Assembly (NCBI GenBank): GCA_963678565.1
Contig: OY782875.1
Span: 434,001 to 498,000, forward strand
Source: SKHV01 sp963678565
GTDB lineage: Bacteria > Bacteroidota > Bacteroidia > Bacteroidales > Prolixibacteraceae
Direction: 5' to 3'
DNA length: 64,000 nt
The position numbers and the translations under genes were made by a program. The notes under the pieces are model-generated. The model ran no database searches, was not told the DNA's origin, and saw only the letters and a program-made list of their open reading frames with translations. Each line of letters begins with the position of its first letter. Positions within the stretch are counted from its first letter, which is position 1. Of this stretch, positions 17,639 through 26,322 are shown piece by piece.

Positions 17639-18547
17639 ATGAATATCGTAAACGAAATAAAGGCAACATTTAAAAACGGATCGATCATCACACGATTAGT
17701 TTATGTGAATTTGGCGGTTTTTCTAATCGTTCGAATTCTCGATTCTGTTTTTTACATGATGAACATCGACCCCATGCTTGTTGAATGGTTGGCTTTGCCA
17801 TCCGATTTGGCAACCTTGGCTACCCGCCCATGGACTTTGTTTACCTATATGTTTCTGCATTACGAATTTTTACATATCCTATTTAACTTGTTGTGGTTGT
17901 ATTGGTTTGGAAAGATATTTTTGAACTATTTCGATGAGATGAAGCTACTTAGTAACTACATTTTAGGGGGCTTATTAGGTGGTGTATTGTATGTGTTGGC
18001 TTACAATACTCTACCTGTTTTTGAAAGTTCACAAGGTATTTTAATGGGAGCTTCGGCAGGAATTATTGCGGTGGTAATTGCCACTGCCTTACATGTTCCG
18101 AATGTACAGGTTAACTTATTATTGATTAGTCAGATCTTTGGTCCCATAAAAATTATCTGGATTGCAATTTTTTCGGTGATTTCTTACATCATCGGAGTAA
18201 AAGGGATGAATGCTGGAGGAAATGTAGCTCATCTTGGAGGAGTGGCTTGGGGTTACTTGTTTATCTACCAATTAAAACGAGGTAAAGATATTACTGCTTG
18301 GTTGAATCGCTTTTTGATGAATCTTAAAAAGTCGTATAAGCAGAAATCGAAATTGAAAGTTACTTACAGAAGAGGTGAATCTACTAAAAAGCAAACCGAC
18401 TGGCAATACAATCGTGCGAAAAAAGCAGAGAAGGAAAACATCAATATAATTCTCGATAAAATAAGGAAATCGGGTTACGATAGTCTAACAAAAAGGGAAA
18501 AGGAAATTCTATTTAAAATGGGGAACAAGGGTGGAAAACCTAATTAA
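17639..18547 (+). CDS. Second tandem rhomboid-family protease with basic C-terminal tail
   Basis: 302 residues. The rhomboid core has FLHYEFLHILFNLLWLYWFG, the Ser motif GASAG with Ser139 and NVAHLGG with His198, so the catalytic dyad is kept, although the usual GxSG reads GASA. About 85 C-terminal residues are soluble and strongly basic (KKSYKQKSKLKVTYRRGE) and end in a conserved-looking segment (ILDKIRKSGYDSLTKREKEILFK) that I recognise from other Bacteroidota rhomboids. It starts 3 bases after the first rhomboid. The two paralogues may act on different substrates or together. Confidence 0.9.
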   Translation: MNIVNEIKATFKNGSIITRLVYVNLAVFLIVRILDSVFYMMNIDPMLVEWLALPSDLATLATRPWTLFTYMFLHYEFLHILFNLLWLYWFGKIFLNYFDEMKLLSNYILGGLLGGVLYVLAYNTLPVFESSQGILMGASAGIIAVVIATALHVPNVQVNLLLISQIFGPIKIIWIAIFSVISYIIGVKGMNAGGNVAHLGGVAWGYLFIYQLKRGKDITAWLNRFLMNLKKSYKQKSKLKVTYRRGESTKKQTDWQYNRAKKAEKENINIILDKIRKSGYDSLTKREKEILFKMGNKGGKPN

Positions 18548-18604
18548 AGTTTCTTGAGTAAGAATTTCTATTCTTTCTTATTTCATTCTTTTATATCTTT
18601 AGAT

Positions 18605-21595
18605 ATGATCAAGTTCCAAAAATTAAATACAATTCTTGGATGGGCTGTCTTCTCGATTGCTCTTTTGATCTATCTTTTAACCTTAGCACCTTCGGTTAGT
18701 TTTTGGGATTGCGGTGAGTTTATAGCTACTTCGTATAAGTTGCAAATTGGTCATCCACCAGGTGCACCATTTTACAATTTAATGGCTCGGGTAGTTTCTA
18801 TTTTTGCACCCGATAAACAATTAGTCGCAAAATTTATTAATGCCTTTTCTGCAATTGCAAGTGCAGCAACCATTCTATTCTTATACTGGTCAATTGTTCG
18901 TTTAGTTAATCGATTTTCAATTAGCAAGCCGATGGTGGGAGTCTTTTCAGGATTGATCGGCGCACTTACTTTTGCTTTTACCGATACTTTTTGGTTTTCA
19001 GCAGTTGAGGCCGAAGTATATGCTTTGTCGATGCTTTTTACTGCTGTAATTTTCTGGGCAATTCTAAAATGGGAAGCGAAAACAAACGAACCTTATGCCG
19101 ATCGATGGATCGTGCTTATTGCTTACTTAGTTGGATTATCGATAGGAGTGCATTTGCTTAATTTGTTGGTGCTTCCGGCGATTGCCTTGGTTTGGTATTT
19201 TAAAAATTATAAGGCGAGCATAAAAATGGTAATCCTCACTATTTTAGTCTCTGTTTTAGGTGTTTTGTTCTTTATGTTTGGATTGGTGCAAGGATCAACA
19301 AGTATGGTGAAATTGCTAGAGCTCTTGCTAGTAAACGAATTTAGCTTGCCCTATAACTCCGGCTTTTTTCTATTTATTTTTTTACTTCTTGTACTCTTTG
19401 TTATTTTACTTCGTTATACTCGAAAAAATAAGAAGGTTTTATTCAATTTGGCCATCAATTGTTTGCTTTTTGTTTGTATTGGTTACAGCTCGTATGCGAT
19501 GGTACTTATTCGCTCCAATGGGAATCCTTCAATCGATCAAAATAATCCCGAGAATGCCTATTCGTTAGGGAATTATCTAAATCGTTCGCAATATGGCTCC
19601 ACGCCATTTATTTATGGTCAGTATTACAATGCTCCCATCCGTTCACTTTATTCCGCATCGCCAATTTATCTTGCACGTGAGGGAAAATACATTAAAAAAG
19701 AAGGCTCCTTCGAGTATAACTTTGATCGAAGGTTTAAAACTTTTTTTCCTCGCATGTACAGCACCACCGGATCGCATGTGTCGGCATATAAAGAATGGTC
19801 GGGAGGAGCCACCAAGCCAATTGAAGTAGATGGAAAAACAAAGATGAAACCAACATTTGGTGCAAATCTTAGGTATTTTGTTAATTACCAAGTGGGCTTT
19901 ATGTATTTAAGGTATTTTATGTGGAATTTTTCTGGCCGTCAAAATGATTTACAAGGCTATGGAGGACCCAAAGAAGGAAATTGGATTACTGGTATCAAGC
20001 CGATTGACGAGATGCGATTAGGCTTTGATGGGAAATTACCTGAAACATTAGCAAGTTCTAAAACTTACAATCCATATTTTATGCTTCCGCTTTTACTCGG
20101 ATGTTTTGGTTTGCTGGTACATTTAAAAAAGCATAAACAAGATTTTTTGGTGGTGTTGCTTCTATTTTTAATGGCTGGTTTTGCCATTGTGGTTTATCTT
20201 AACCAAACACCTTATCAGCCACGCGAGCGTGATTATGCCTATGTTGGCTCCTTTTATGCTTTTTCAATCTGGATTGGTATTGGCGCTGGAGCAATCTATC
20301 GTTTTGCCAGTCGATTTAAAAATAAATTACTGAAAATAGTAGTGCTGCTTCCAATCGTTTCGATTCCGGTATTAGTGTTGGCTGTGAATTTTAACGACCA
20401 CGATCGATCTGATAATTTTATTGCCCGCGATTTTGCCGAAAACTACCTGAATTCCTGCGAACCGGATGCCATACTTTTCACTTATGGAGATAATGATACT
20501 TTTCCTCTTTGGTACATTCAGGATGTTGAGGGAGTGCGCGAAGATGTGCGAATTTGTAACACAACATTGATGAATTTAGATTGGTATCTCGATCAGTTAA
20601 AGCAAACGATTTATCATGCAAGTTCAGTTCCGTTTAGCATGAAAAAGGAGAATTACGAAGCGAATAATAGAAATTCATGTTTTATTAAAAACGAGATCGA
20701 AGGAAATATTGAGCTAAGTAATTTAATGAAATTCATTTTAAGCGATGACCGCGACACAAAAATTGCGACTCGTAGCGGAAGAAATTATGACTATTTGCCG
20801 GGGAGGAATGTTAAAATCTCAATTGATAAGAACTACCTTGTTGAACAGAATTTATTTCAGAAACATGCTGATGAGCTAGTTGATAGTTTGGTTTTTAGGA
20901 TTAAAGGCAACTATTTGTCGAAGAGTGATTTAGCAATACTCGATGTTTTAAATACCAATAATTGGGAACGTCCGATTTATTTCGATTTAAGTGTCATTCA
21001 AACGAGTAGTTTGGAGCTAAACAACTTTCTCCGTCAAGAAGGGTTTGCTTATCGTTTGGTGCCTTATAAACAAGAAGAGAAAGGAATTGGATTCATTGAT
21101 ACTGAAATCTTATTTAATCGAGTTATTAACCAGTTTGGCTGGGGAAATTTACATCGTGATGATTTATTTTTAAGTAACAATTTGAAGCACAATATTCGAA
21201 ATCTAAAAATAAAGCCAATGCTTAATAGGCTTTCAGCTAAGTTGATAGGTGAAGGAAAGAAGCAGGAGGCAGAAGCGGTGCTCAATAAATTATTAGAAAT
21301 CTTTCCAATAGAAAGTTTAACTGAGGCAAACGATTATTATACGGTACAGAATTTGTATGCCTTGCATAATTTTGAGTTAGCCGATCAAGCTGCTCAAAAA
21401 ATGTTTGAAAATAGCAAAACAAATGTGTTGTTTTATCGGTTAATGCCCAAGTATCATCAGCGTAAAATAGAGCGAGAACTGAGCTTAATGAAGCGTGTAA
21501 AAAAGCTGGTTGAAAACAACGAAAGAAATGATTTGTCAGAAAAGCTAAATATTGATTTGATGGCTTTAAAAACAGAGCATACAACGAAAAAATAA
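18605..21595 (+). CDS. DUF2723-family multi-spanning membrane protein (PMT-like fold)
   Basis: About 997 residues from the ATG at 18605; an in-frame TTG at 18554 would add 17. The N-terminal half has about ten or more membrane segments and the family hallmark SVSFWDCGEFIATSYKLQIGHPPGAP, with acidic residues after the first TM as in GT-C glycosyltransferases of the PMT type. After the last TM there is a large periplasmic part (about 620-996) with LFTYGDNDTFPLWYIQDVEG and a helical, TPR-like C terminus. The family is common in Bacteroidota; a glycosyltransferase role is inferred from the fold, with no proven reaction that I can cite. It follows the rhomboid pair closely. Confidence 0.85.
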   Translation: MIKFQKLNTILGWAVFSIALLIYLLTLAPSVSFWDCGEFIATSYKLQIGHPPGAPFYNLMARVVSIFAPDKQLVAKFINAFSAIASAATILFLYWSIVRLVNRFSISKPMVGVFSGLIGALTFAFTDTFWFSAVEAEVYALSMLFTAVIFWAILKWEAKTNEPYADRWIVLIAYLVGLSIGVHLLNLLVLPAIALVWYFKNYKASIKMVILTILVSVLGVLFFMFGLVQGSTSMVKLLELLLVNEFSLPYNSGFFLFIFLLLVLFVILLRYTRKNKKVLFNLAINCLLFVCIGYSSYAMVLIRSNGNPSIDQNNPENAYSLGNYLNRSQYGSTPFIYGQYYNAPIRSLYSASPIYLAREGKYIKKEGSFEYNFDRRFKTFFPRMYSTTGSHVSAYKEWSGGATKPIEVDGKTKMKPTFGANLRYFVNYQVGFMYLRYFMWNFSGRQNDLQGYGGPKEGNWITGIKPIDEMRLGFDGKLPETLASSKTYNPYFMLPLLLGCFGLLVHLKKHKQDFLVVLLLFLMAGFAIVVYLNQTPYQPRERDYAYVGSFYAFSIWIGIGAGAIYRFASRFKNKLLKIVVLLPIVSIPVLVLAVNFNDHDRSDNFIARDFAENYLNSCEPDAILFTYGDNDTFPLWYIQDVEGVREDVRICNTTLMNLDWYLDQLKQTIYHASSVPFSMKKENYEANNRNSCFIKNEIEGNIELSNLMKFILSDDRDTKIATRSGRNYDYLPGRNVKISIDKNYLVEQNLFQKHADELVDSLVFRIKGNYLSKSDLAILDVLNTNNWERPIYFDLSVIQTSSLELNNFLRQEGFAYRLVPYKQEEKGIGFIDTEILFNRVINQFGWGNLHRDDLFLSNNLKHNIRNLKIKPMLNRLSAKLIGEGKKQEAEAVLNKLLEIFPIESLTEANDYYTVQNLYALHNFELADQAAQKMFENSKTNVLFYRLMPKYHQRKIERELSLMKRVKKLVENNERNDLSEKLNIDLMALKTEHTTKK

Positions 21596-21598
21596 TAT

Positions 21599-22042
21599 AT
21601 GTTTAAACACACCTATTTACTGAAGGAAGGAACCTGGCAGGCAAACGGAAAGTACTCTGATCATTTAAATCGAGAATTCGAGGTGATTTCAGAATCAAAA
21701 ATATTACATCTCGAAGATCATTGGGTGCTTGAGGGCTACATGGAGTTGTTGGTTGAGGATAGCGATAAATTGCTTAATATTTATAACATTACTCCGATTA
21801 AAAAAGGGGAAGATCAAATTCAATGGACAGTTAAAAACCCTTCGCTTGGCACCTTGTCGGGTAAGTTTTTAATTGTGGGCGATACCATCATGTCGATCTA
21901 TAATTCAGAGGATGGAATCTACTCGGGCTTTGAAGTTTTAACTTATCAAAATCCCGATGAATACCTTCAAAAAGGATATTCAATGTACAATGGAAAGAAA
22001 TTATCTTCGTGGGAAGCAAAATTGAAGCGTGTTGAAAAATAG
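21599..22042 (+). CDS. Conserved-looking protein of unknown function
   Basis: 147 residues, no signal peptide and no membrane segment. The sequence alternates short beta-strand-like stretches (GTWQANGKYSD, HWVLEGYMELLVED, GTLSGKFLIVGDTIMSIY, GIYSGFEVLTY), which suggests a small all-beta, possibly lipocalin-like barrel. I do not recognise the family. It starts 3 bases after the DUF2723 gene, and its stop overlaps the start of the next gene by one base (TAGTG), so it belongs to this operon. Confidence 0.7.
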   Translation: MFKHTYLLKEGTWQANGKYSDHLNREFEVISESKILHLEDHWVLEGYMELLVEDSDKLLNIYNITPIKKGEDQIQWTVKNPSLGTLSGKFLIVGDTIMSIYNSEDGIYSGFEVLTYQNPDEYLQKGYSMYNGKKLSSWEAKLKRVEK

Positions 22043-22752
22043 TGAAGCAATCCAAAATTCATATTGATTCGATTGGTACGATTGTGTTGGCTCCTCGTAA
22101 AGGGGCTAGCCGAATGACCATGCGAATCAATTCCGATCAATCTGTACGTGTTGGATATCCTCCGTTTATTAGTAAAAAAGAAATACTTGATTTTATTCAT
22201 TCAAATTATCAGTGGATTAAAAAGCATCAAGAGAAAGTCCAAAATGCACAGCCTACATTTGAAATAGGAAGTACTTTAAAAACTTTTCAGCACACAATTT
22301 ATTTCAAGGAAACTTCTAAACGTGAAAGCTATGCTACCCCTTCAAAAACTGAAGTAACTATTTTTATTTCGAAATGCCATTCGATTACCAGTACTGAAGT
22401 GAGTGAATTTGTGGTTCGGGTACTCGAAAAAGTTTATCGTAGCGAAGCAAAATCTTATCTCCCAGATCGTGTGATGGAATTAGCTAGTATGCACGGATTT
22501 CAACCCAAAAAGATTTTTATTAAGAAGCTAAAAAGTAAGTGGGGAAGTTGTTCTTCGTTGGGAAATATCAATTTGAATCTCTTTTTAATGAAAATGCCTG
22601 TAGAATTAATCGATTATATAATCTTGCACGAATTAACTCATCTCGAACATCCCAATCATGGCCCGGGATTTTGGAAAAAACTAAATGAATTAACCCATGG
22701 AAATGCCAAGAAACTAGATAATCAGATTAAGAAATATCGCCCTTCGGTTTAA
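22042..22752 (+). CDS. YgjP/WLM-type M48-like metallopeptidase family protein
   Basis: 236 residues with a GTG start overlapping the upstream stop. The C-terminal half carries the zinc motif HELTHLEHPNHGPGFW: His196, Glu197 and His200, then a third ligand in the HPNHGPxFW segment. KSKWGSCSSLGNINLNL and the YIILHE lead-in are hallmarks of the YgjP (DUF45) family. The N-terminal part is beta-rich. Family members are predicted metal-dependent hydrolases; their substrates are not established. Last gene of the run starting with the rhomboids. Confidence 0.88.
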   Translation: MKQSKIHIDSIGTIVLAPRKGASRMTMRINSDQSVRVGYPPFISKKEILDFIHSNYQWIKKHQEKVQNAQPTFEIGSTLKTFQHTIYFKETSKRESYATPSKTEVTIFISKCHSITSTEVSEFVVRVLEKVYRSEAKSYLPDRVMELASMHGFQPKKIFIKKLKSKWGSCSSLGNINLNLFLMKMPVELIDYIILHELTHLEHPNHGPGFWKKLNELTHGNAKKLDNQIKKYRPSV

Positions 22753-22809
22753 GTTTTGTTTCTTATTAACTAATCTGGGTTAATTCAAGTTGTTTAATAA
22801 TAGAGTGTT

Positions 22810-22835
22810 ACACGCGTGTCATAAAATTGTCATAA
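22810..22835. repeat. Palindrome and direct repeats upstream of the XRE regulator
   Basis: ACACGCGTGT (22810-22819) is a perfect 10-bp palindrome. TGTCATAA occurs twice in direct orientation at 22817-22824 and 22828-22835, an 11-bp phase, about one helical turn. The cluster sits 63-88 bases before the XRE ATG and upstream of a TAnnTTTG element, a position fitting an autoregulatory operator. Confidence 0.4.
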
Positions 22836-22866
22836 GCTTTTTATAGCATATTTATAATGCAGGATG

Positions 22867-22874
22867 TAGTTTTG
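22867..22874 (+). promoter_or_regulatory. Candidate -7 element for the XRE regulator gene
   Basis: TAGTTTTG matches TAnnTTTG and ends 23 bases before the ATG at 22898. No good -33 element was found at normal spacing, so a regulator may be needed. Confidence 0.45.
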
Positions 22875-22897
22875 AGCAAACGAAAATTATACCAATT

Positions 22898-23494
22898 ATG
22901 ACAGACAATTATCTTTCAGAACAAATTAAGAATTATCGTTTGAAAAAAGGATATTCACAAGAAGCTTTAGCAGAAATCGCTGGAGTAAGTGTTCGTACAA
23001 TACAGCGAATTGAAAAGGAAAACAAAAAACCATCTGGCGACACAATTAAAAGGTTATCAGCTGCATTAGGAGTTTCTCCGGATGAATTGCTTGATTGGCA
23101 ACCAAACGAAAATTCAAATTTCTTACTTTTATTGGTTCTATCCCCTCTATTATTTCTGTTAGAGCCAATTTTTGCAATCATTGTACCATTGTTTCTTTGG
23201 ATCTGGAAGAAAGAGAGTATTAAAGGTGTCAAAAAACTAGGATTAAAAATATTAACCATTCAGTTGATCTGGATAGTTGCTTATTATCTTTTCATGTTTA
23301 TTAATTTTTTTCTATTTAAGAATAAAATAAATAATGGTGAATCGGGTTATACTCATAATGAGTTTGATAATTTAATGCTAGGCTTTGAAAGGCCATTATT
23401 TCTATCCTATATTTTTATTGCAGTAAATATTATCCTTATTGCAATTTTAGCTTATAAAGTCTATTCAAAGAATAAAACTCAACTTTCTAATTAA
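22898..23494 (+). CDS. XRE-family transcriptional regulator with C-terminal membrane segments
   Basis: 198 residues. A Cro/C1-type helix-turn-helix spans about residues 7-62 (LKKGYSQEALAEIAGVSVRTIQRIEKENKKPSGDTIKRLSAALGV, read in parts). The rest has about four hydrophobic segments (LLLLVLSPLLFLLEPIFAIIVPLFLWIW; LTIQLIWIVAYYLFMFINFFLF; FLSYIFIAVNIILIAILAY). A DNA-binding domain tied to the membrane suggests a one-component sensor of envelope or membrane state. A small lipoprotein gene follows after 10 bases and is probably its operon partner. Confidence 0.85.
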   Translation: MTDNYLSEQIKNYRLKKGYSQEALAEIAGVSVRTIQRIEKENKKPSGDTIKRLSAALGVSPDELLDWQPNENSNFLLLLVLSPLLFLLEPIFAIIVPLFLWIWKKESIKGVKKLGLKILTIQLIWIVAYYLFMFINFFLFKNKINNGESGYTHNEFDNLMLGFERPLFLSYIFIAVNIILIAILAYKVYSKNKTQLSN

Positions 23495-23504
23495 CTTTCC
23501 TATC

Positions 23505-23945
23505 ATGAAAATTAACTTATATATATTGCTTGTTTTATTGGTTTTTGCATGTCAAAAAAATGCAGAAGAGACTACAATTCAACTTATTGATCCATGCCAA
23601 TATTTAACTGCAGGTTTTCAAATTTCTGATGGTTTTAACAAAGATTCAATCTTGCAATTTATTGATAAATCCGAATATATAACCATTGTTGATGATACAT
23701 TTATAATTACAGAACTGCTTGGAAACGAATTGTTTAATGGTACAGAATTTCAGTATGTAATTAAAAACGACTCACTATATTTAAATAATCAAAGCATTCA
23801 AAAGGTATACAAACTTGTTGAATTTAATCCTAACTTTTTTTCAATTGAATTGGATAATAGATTTTTTAGACGAGTGGATTTCATTAAACCTATCGACAAA
23901 AGAGATACAATCGTGATCAAAAAACGGAAAAAATTTCCAATTTAA
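23505..23945 (+). CDS. Small lipoprotein of unknown function
   Basis: 146 residues. The signal peptide ends in the lipobox VFAC (Cys16). The mature part starts with charged residues and then alternates hydrophobic and polar residues, as in a small beta-rich protein; it has two more Cys-free halves and a basic tail (IVIKKRKKFPI). No family was recognised. It sits 10 bases after the membrane-tailed XRE regulator and may be the gene it controls or its envelope partner. Confidence 0.65.
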   Translation: MKINLYILLVLLVFACQKNAEETTIQLIDPCQYLTAGFQISDGFNKDSILQFIDKSEYITIVDDTFIITELLGNELFNGTEFQYVIKNDSLYLNNQSIQKVYKLVEFNPNFFSIELDNRFFRRVDFIKPIDKRDTIVIKKRKKFPI

Positions 23946-24033
23946 GTTTCTAAAGAGTTTCTGAATTTCCATTCCTGCTATTGAGGATGAAAAGTATGAC
24001 TAAGCTGGCTTTTAAAGCAAGGCCGGGTACCAC

Positions 24034-24297
24034 TTAGTACAAATAATTGAAAGTAGCATTGCGATTTTTGAGATAAATTCCAGTTAAAAATGCAGCAAGA
24101 CCAACAAAAAGAAGAAGAACCTCAAAGCCGGGCCTGTATGCTCCAATTACAATTTTATTAATGATGTAGTGGAGTTTAAAAGCAGGTCCACTCAAAATTA
24201 AAATCAATGGCATTGCACTCTGAATTGCCATGCTTTTCAGCACGATGCCCGTACTTAGTAAAGTAATTCCTAAGAATAAAGGCCATTTGGTTTTCAT
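24034..24297 (-). CDS. Small two- to three-TM membrane protein
   Basis: 87 residues with three hydrophobic segments (WPLFLGITLLSTGIVL; AMPLILILSGPAFKLHYII; PGFEVLLLFVGLAAFLTGIYL). The pattern MKTKWPLFLG at the start and PGFELLLLFVG-like near the end is one I associate with short conserved Bacteroidota membrane proteins of unknown role. It lies 28 bases downstream of trpS in the same direction and may share its transcript. Confidence 0.65.
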   Translation of the reverse strand: MKTKWPLFLGITLLSTGIVLKSMAIQSAMPLILILSGPAFKLHYIINKIVIGAYRPGFEVLLLFVGLAAFLTGIYLKNRNATFNYLY

Positions 24298-24325
24298 TCA
24301 ATTAAAACTTAGTTAAGCTTTAATC

Positions 24326-25327
24326 CTAAAATAATTTTTTGAAACCGATCAATGCTTTAACTTCTTCCAATGTTTTCGACGCTGATTCTCGCGCCTTTTC
24401 AGCACCCATTTTGGCAACTTTGGCTAAGTACGCATCATCAGTCAAAATATCATTGATTCGGCCTCTAATTGGGTCGGTATATTGGATAATATCTTCAGCT
24501 AATTGTTTTTTCAAATCGCCGTAGCGAATTTCGCAATTGTTGTAAAGTGCATCGAAATGTTCAACAGTATCGGGAGTTGAAACAATTTTCATCAACGTGA
24601 ATAGGTTCTCAACAGGTTCAGGTTTTACACTGTTCATTTCAGTTGGACCTGCATCGGTCATTGCACGCATTACCTTTTTGCGAATCGATTTTGGATCTTC
24701 GCAAAGGTTGATGGCATTTCCTTCCGATTTTCCCATTTTTCCGCTTCCGTCTAAACCAGGAACTTTGATCAAATCAGCTCCATCAAAAGTGAAAGGACGA
24801 GGAATTGGAAAAACTTCCGATTTATACATTCGGTTAAAGCGTTTTGCAAATTTACGTGCCATCTCTAAATTCTGCTCTTGATCTTTACCAACCGGAACAA
24901 AATCTGCTTTATGGATGATAATATCTGCAGCCATTAATACTGGATAAGTCAACAAACCTGCATTTACATTTTCCGGATTTTTTCGGGCTTTGTCTTTGAA
25001 TGAAGTAGTTCGTTCTAATTCACCCAAATAAGCATTCATGTTGAGTAAAGTATACAATTCACTTATTTCAGGCACATCGCTTTGAATGAAAATAGTTGCT
25101 TTCTCAGGATCAATCCCACAAGCTAAATATTCGGCTAACACCTGGCGAACTCCACTTTGTAAATTCTCGGGCGTAGGATGCGTAGTTAAGGAATGAATAT
25201 CGGCAATAAAAAAGCTGCAATTAAAATCATCCTGCATTCGAATGAAATTTTGAACCGCTCCGAAATAATTTCCTAAATGTAAATAACCTGTTGGTCGAAT
25301 ACCACTAACAACTGTTGGCTTGTTCAT
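24326..25327 (-). CDS. trpS: Tryptophanyl-tRNA synthetase
   Basis: 333 residues, the normal length for bacterial TrpRS. The class I motifs are present: a HIGH-type TGYLHLGNYFG near residue 12 and KMGKS at 197-201. GIRPTGYLHLGN, the DIHSLTTHPTPENL stretch, and PVLMAADIIIHKADFVPVGKDQEQNLE are characteristic of TrpRS rather than TyrRS. It charges tRNA-Trp in the cytoplasm. Transcribed away from the SPOR lipoprotein gene, with a TAnnTTTG match upstream. Confidence 0.97.
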   Translation of the reverse strand: MNKPTVVSGIRPTGYLHLGNYFGAVQNFIRMQDDFNCSFFIADIHSLTTHPTPENLQSGVRQVLAEYLACGIDPEKATIFIQSDVPEISELYTLLNMNAYLGELERTTSFKDKARKNPENVNAGLLTYPVLMAADIIIHKADFVPVGKDQEQNLEMARKFAKRFNRMYKSEVFPIPRPFTFDGADLIKVPGLDGSGKMGKSEGNAINLCEDPKSIRKKVMRAMTDAGPTEMNSVKPEPVENLFTLMKIVSTPDTVEHFDALYNNCEIRYGDLKKQLAEDIIQYTDPIRGRINDILTDDAYLAKVAKMGAEKARESASKTLEEVKALIGFKKLF

Positions 25328-25358
25328 CCTACTCTGATTTTGAATTTTATACGAGCTG

Positions 25359-25366
25359 CAAAAATA
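25359..25366 (-). promoter_or_regulatory. Candidate -7 promoter element for trpS
   Basis: On the minus strand the sequence is TATTTTTG, matching TAnnTTTG, 32 bases before the trpS ATG. The AT-rich surroundings raise the chance of coincidence. Confidence 0.4.
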
Positions 25367-25549
25367 TAAAAATATGTTATAAACGTTGGTTGAAAGTTCA
25401 ACTTATTATTCATGTAGTAGCAAGGAGTGGGAGCTGAAAAATATAATTCGTCTTTTTAAAGTTGTATGTTTAAAATAAGTATTCAAGTAATTCGTTGAGT
25501 AATTAGACACTTTTTAGCAACAAGCCTTAGTTTTTAAACAATTAGGTAT

Positions 25550-25557
25550 TAATTTTG
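25550..25557 (+). promoter_or_regulatory. Candidate -7 promoter element for the SPOR lipoprotein
   Basis: TAATTTTG matches TAnnTTTG and ends 35 bases before the ATG at 25593. No clear -33 TTG at the normal distance. Confidence 0.45.
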
Positions 25558-25592
25558 CTAGTAGGTAAATTGAAAAACATAAAATCAGAAAG

Positions 25593-26102
25593 ATGAGAAA
25601 AATCGCAATTTCAATATTTGTATTGGCAATCACATTGTCGGGTTGTAACACTGTGAAAAAGAGTATGAATGATAGCGCTTATCAACCTGCAGGTACTTCT
25701 GATTCGGGAGTGAGTGCTCAAGTAGAACCAATGGAAGAGCCTGCAATTGAAACAAAAGTTGATGAGAATGCACCGGCAATCGGTTCATCTACTGCTCCGA
25801 AGAAAGAAATTGTTGTAAAAACCGAAGAGGTTACCATCGAAAAAGATGACAACAATGAGCGTGAGTTGTACGATTTCTACGTGATCATGGGAAGTTTCTC
25901 AAATAGCGATAACGCAAAAAAATTAAAAGCTTCGTTAAGCGCCGCAGGAAACGATTCTGAGATTCTTCGTTCAAAAGCCGGATTGTTAAGAGTTTCAACT
26001 TTAGGAACAAACACCGAGATGGAAGCACGCAATCTAATAGAAAAAATAAGAATCGAAACCCCCGAACATAGCGATGTTTGGTTATTGAAGACTCAGAAAT
26101 AG
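25593..26102 (+). CDS. SPOR-domain lipoprotein
   Basis: 169 residues. The lipobox LSGC places the lipidated Cys at about residue 18. A flexible, acidic linker (about 30-85) is followed by a SPOR domain at about 90-169 (YDFYVIMGSFSNSDNAKKLKASL, LLRVSTLGTNTEMEARNLIEKI). SPOR domains bind septal peptidoglycan lacking stem peptides, so the protein is probably located in the envelope at division sites. It is monocistronic: own promoter-like element upstream and a strong terminator after it. Confidence 0.88.
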   Translation: MRKIAISIFVLAITLSGCNTVKKSMNDSAYQPAGTSDSGVSAQVEPMEEPAIETKVDENAPAIGSSTAPKKEIVVKTEEVTIEKDDNNERELYDFYVIMGSFSNSDNAKKLKASLSAAGNDSEILRSKAGLLRVSTLGTNTEMEARNLIEKIRIETPEHSDVWLLKTQK

Positions 26103-26123
26103 TTTAGAAAGATATTTTTAATT

Positions 26124-26166
26124 AAAGCCACTAAAGTATAATCTATTGTACTTTAGTGGCTTTTTT
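26124..26166 (+). terminator. Rho-independent terminator after the SPOR lipoprotein
   Basis: A perfect 15-bp stem, AAAGCCACTAAAGTA (26124-26138) with 26149-26163, a 10-base loop and a T run, 21 bases after the stop. Confidence 0.92.
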
Positions 26167-26322
26167 GTGCAAATGTGTTGGATAAATATAATTCCCCATA
26201 CGGCTATTTTTTATCTCTTTTGTGGATAATTTATAATCGATTATGTAAAAATTTATATTGATCAAATAAATAATAGTTTATACTTGTAGCAACTTAACTA
26301 TGTACAAAACAGAAAATCTTTT

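Noticed and set aside
23999..24038. Short inverted repeat ACTAAG/CTTAGT between convergent genes
   Set aside because: Only 6 bp with a long loop and overlapping the stop of the minus-strand gene; too weak to call a terminator.
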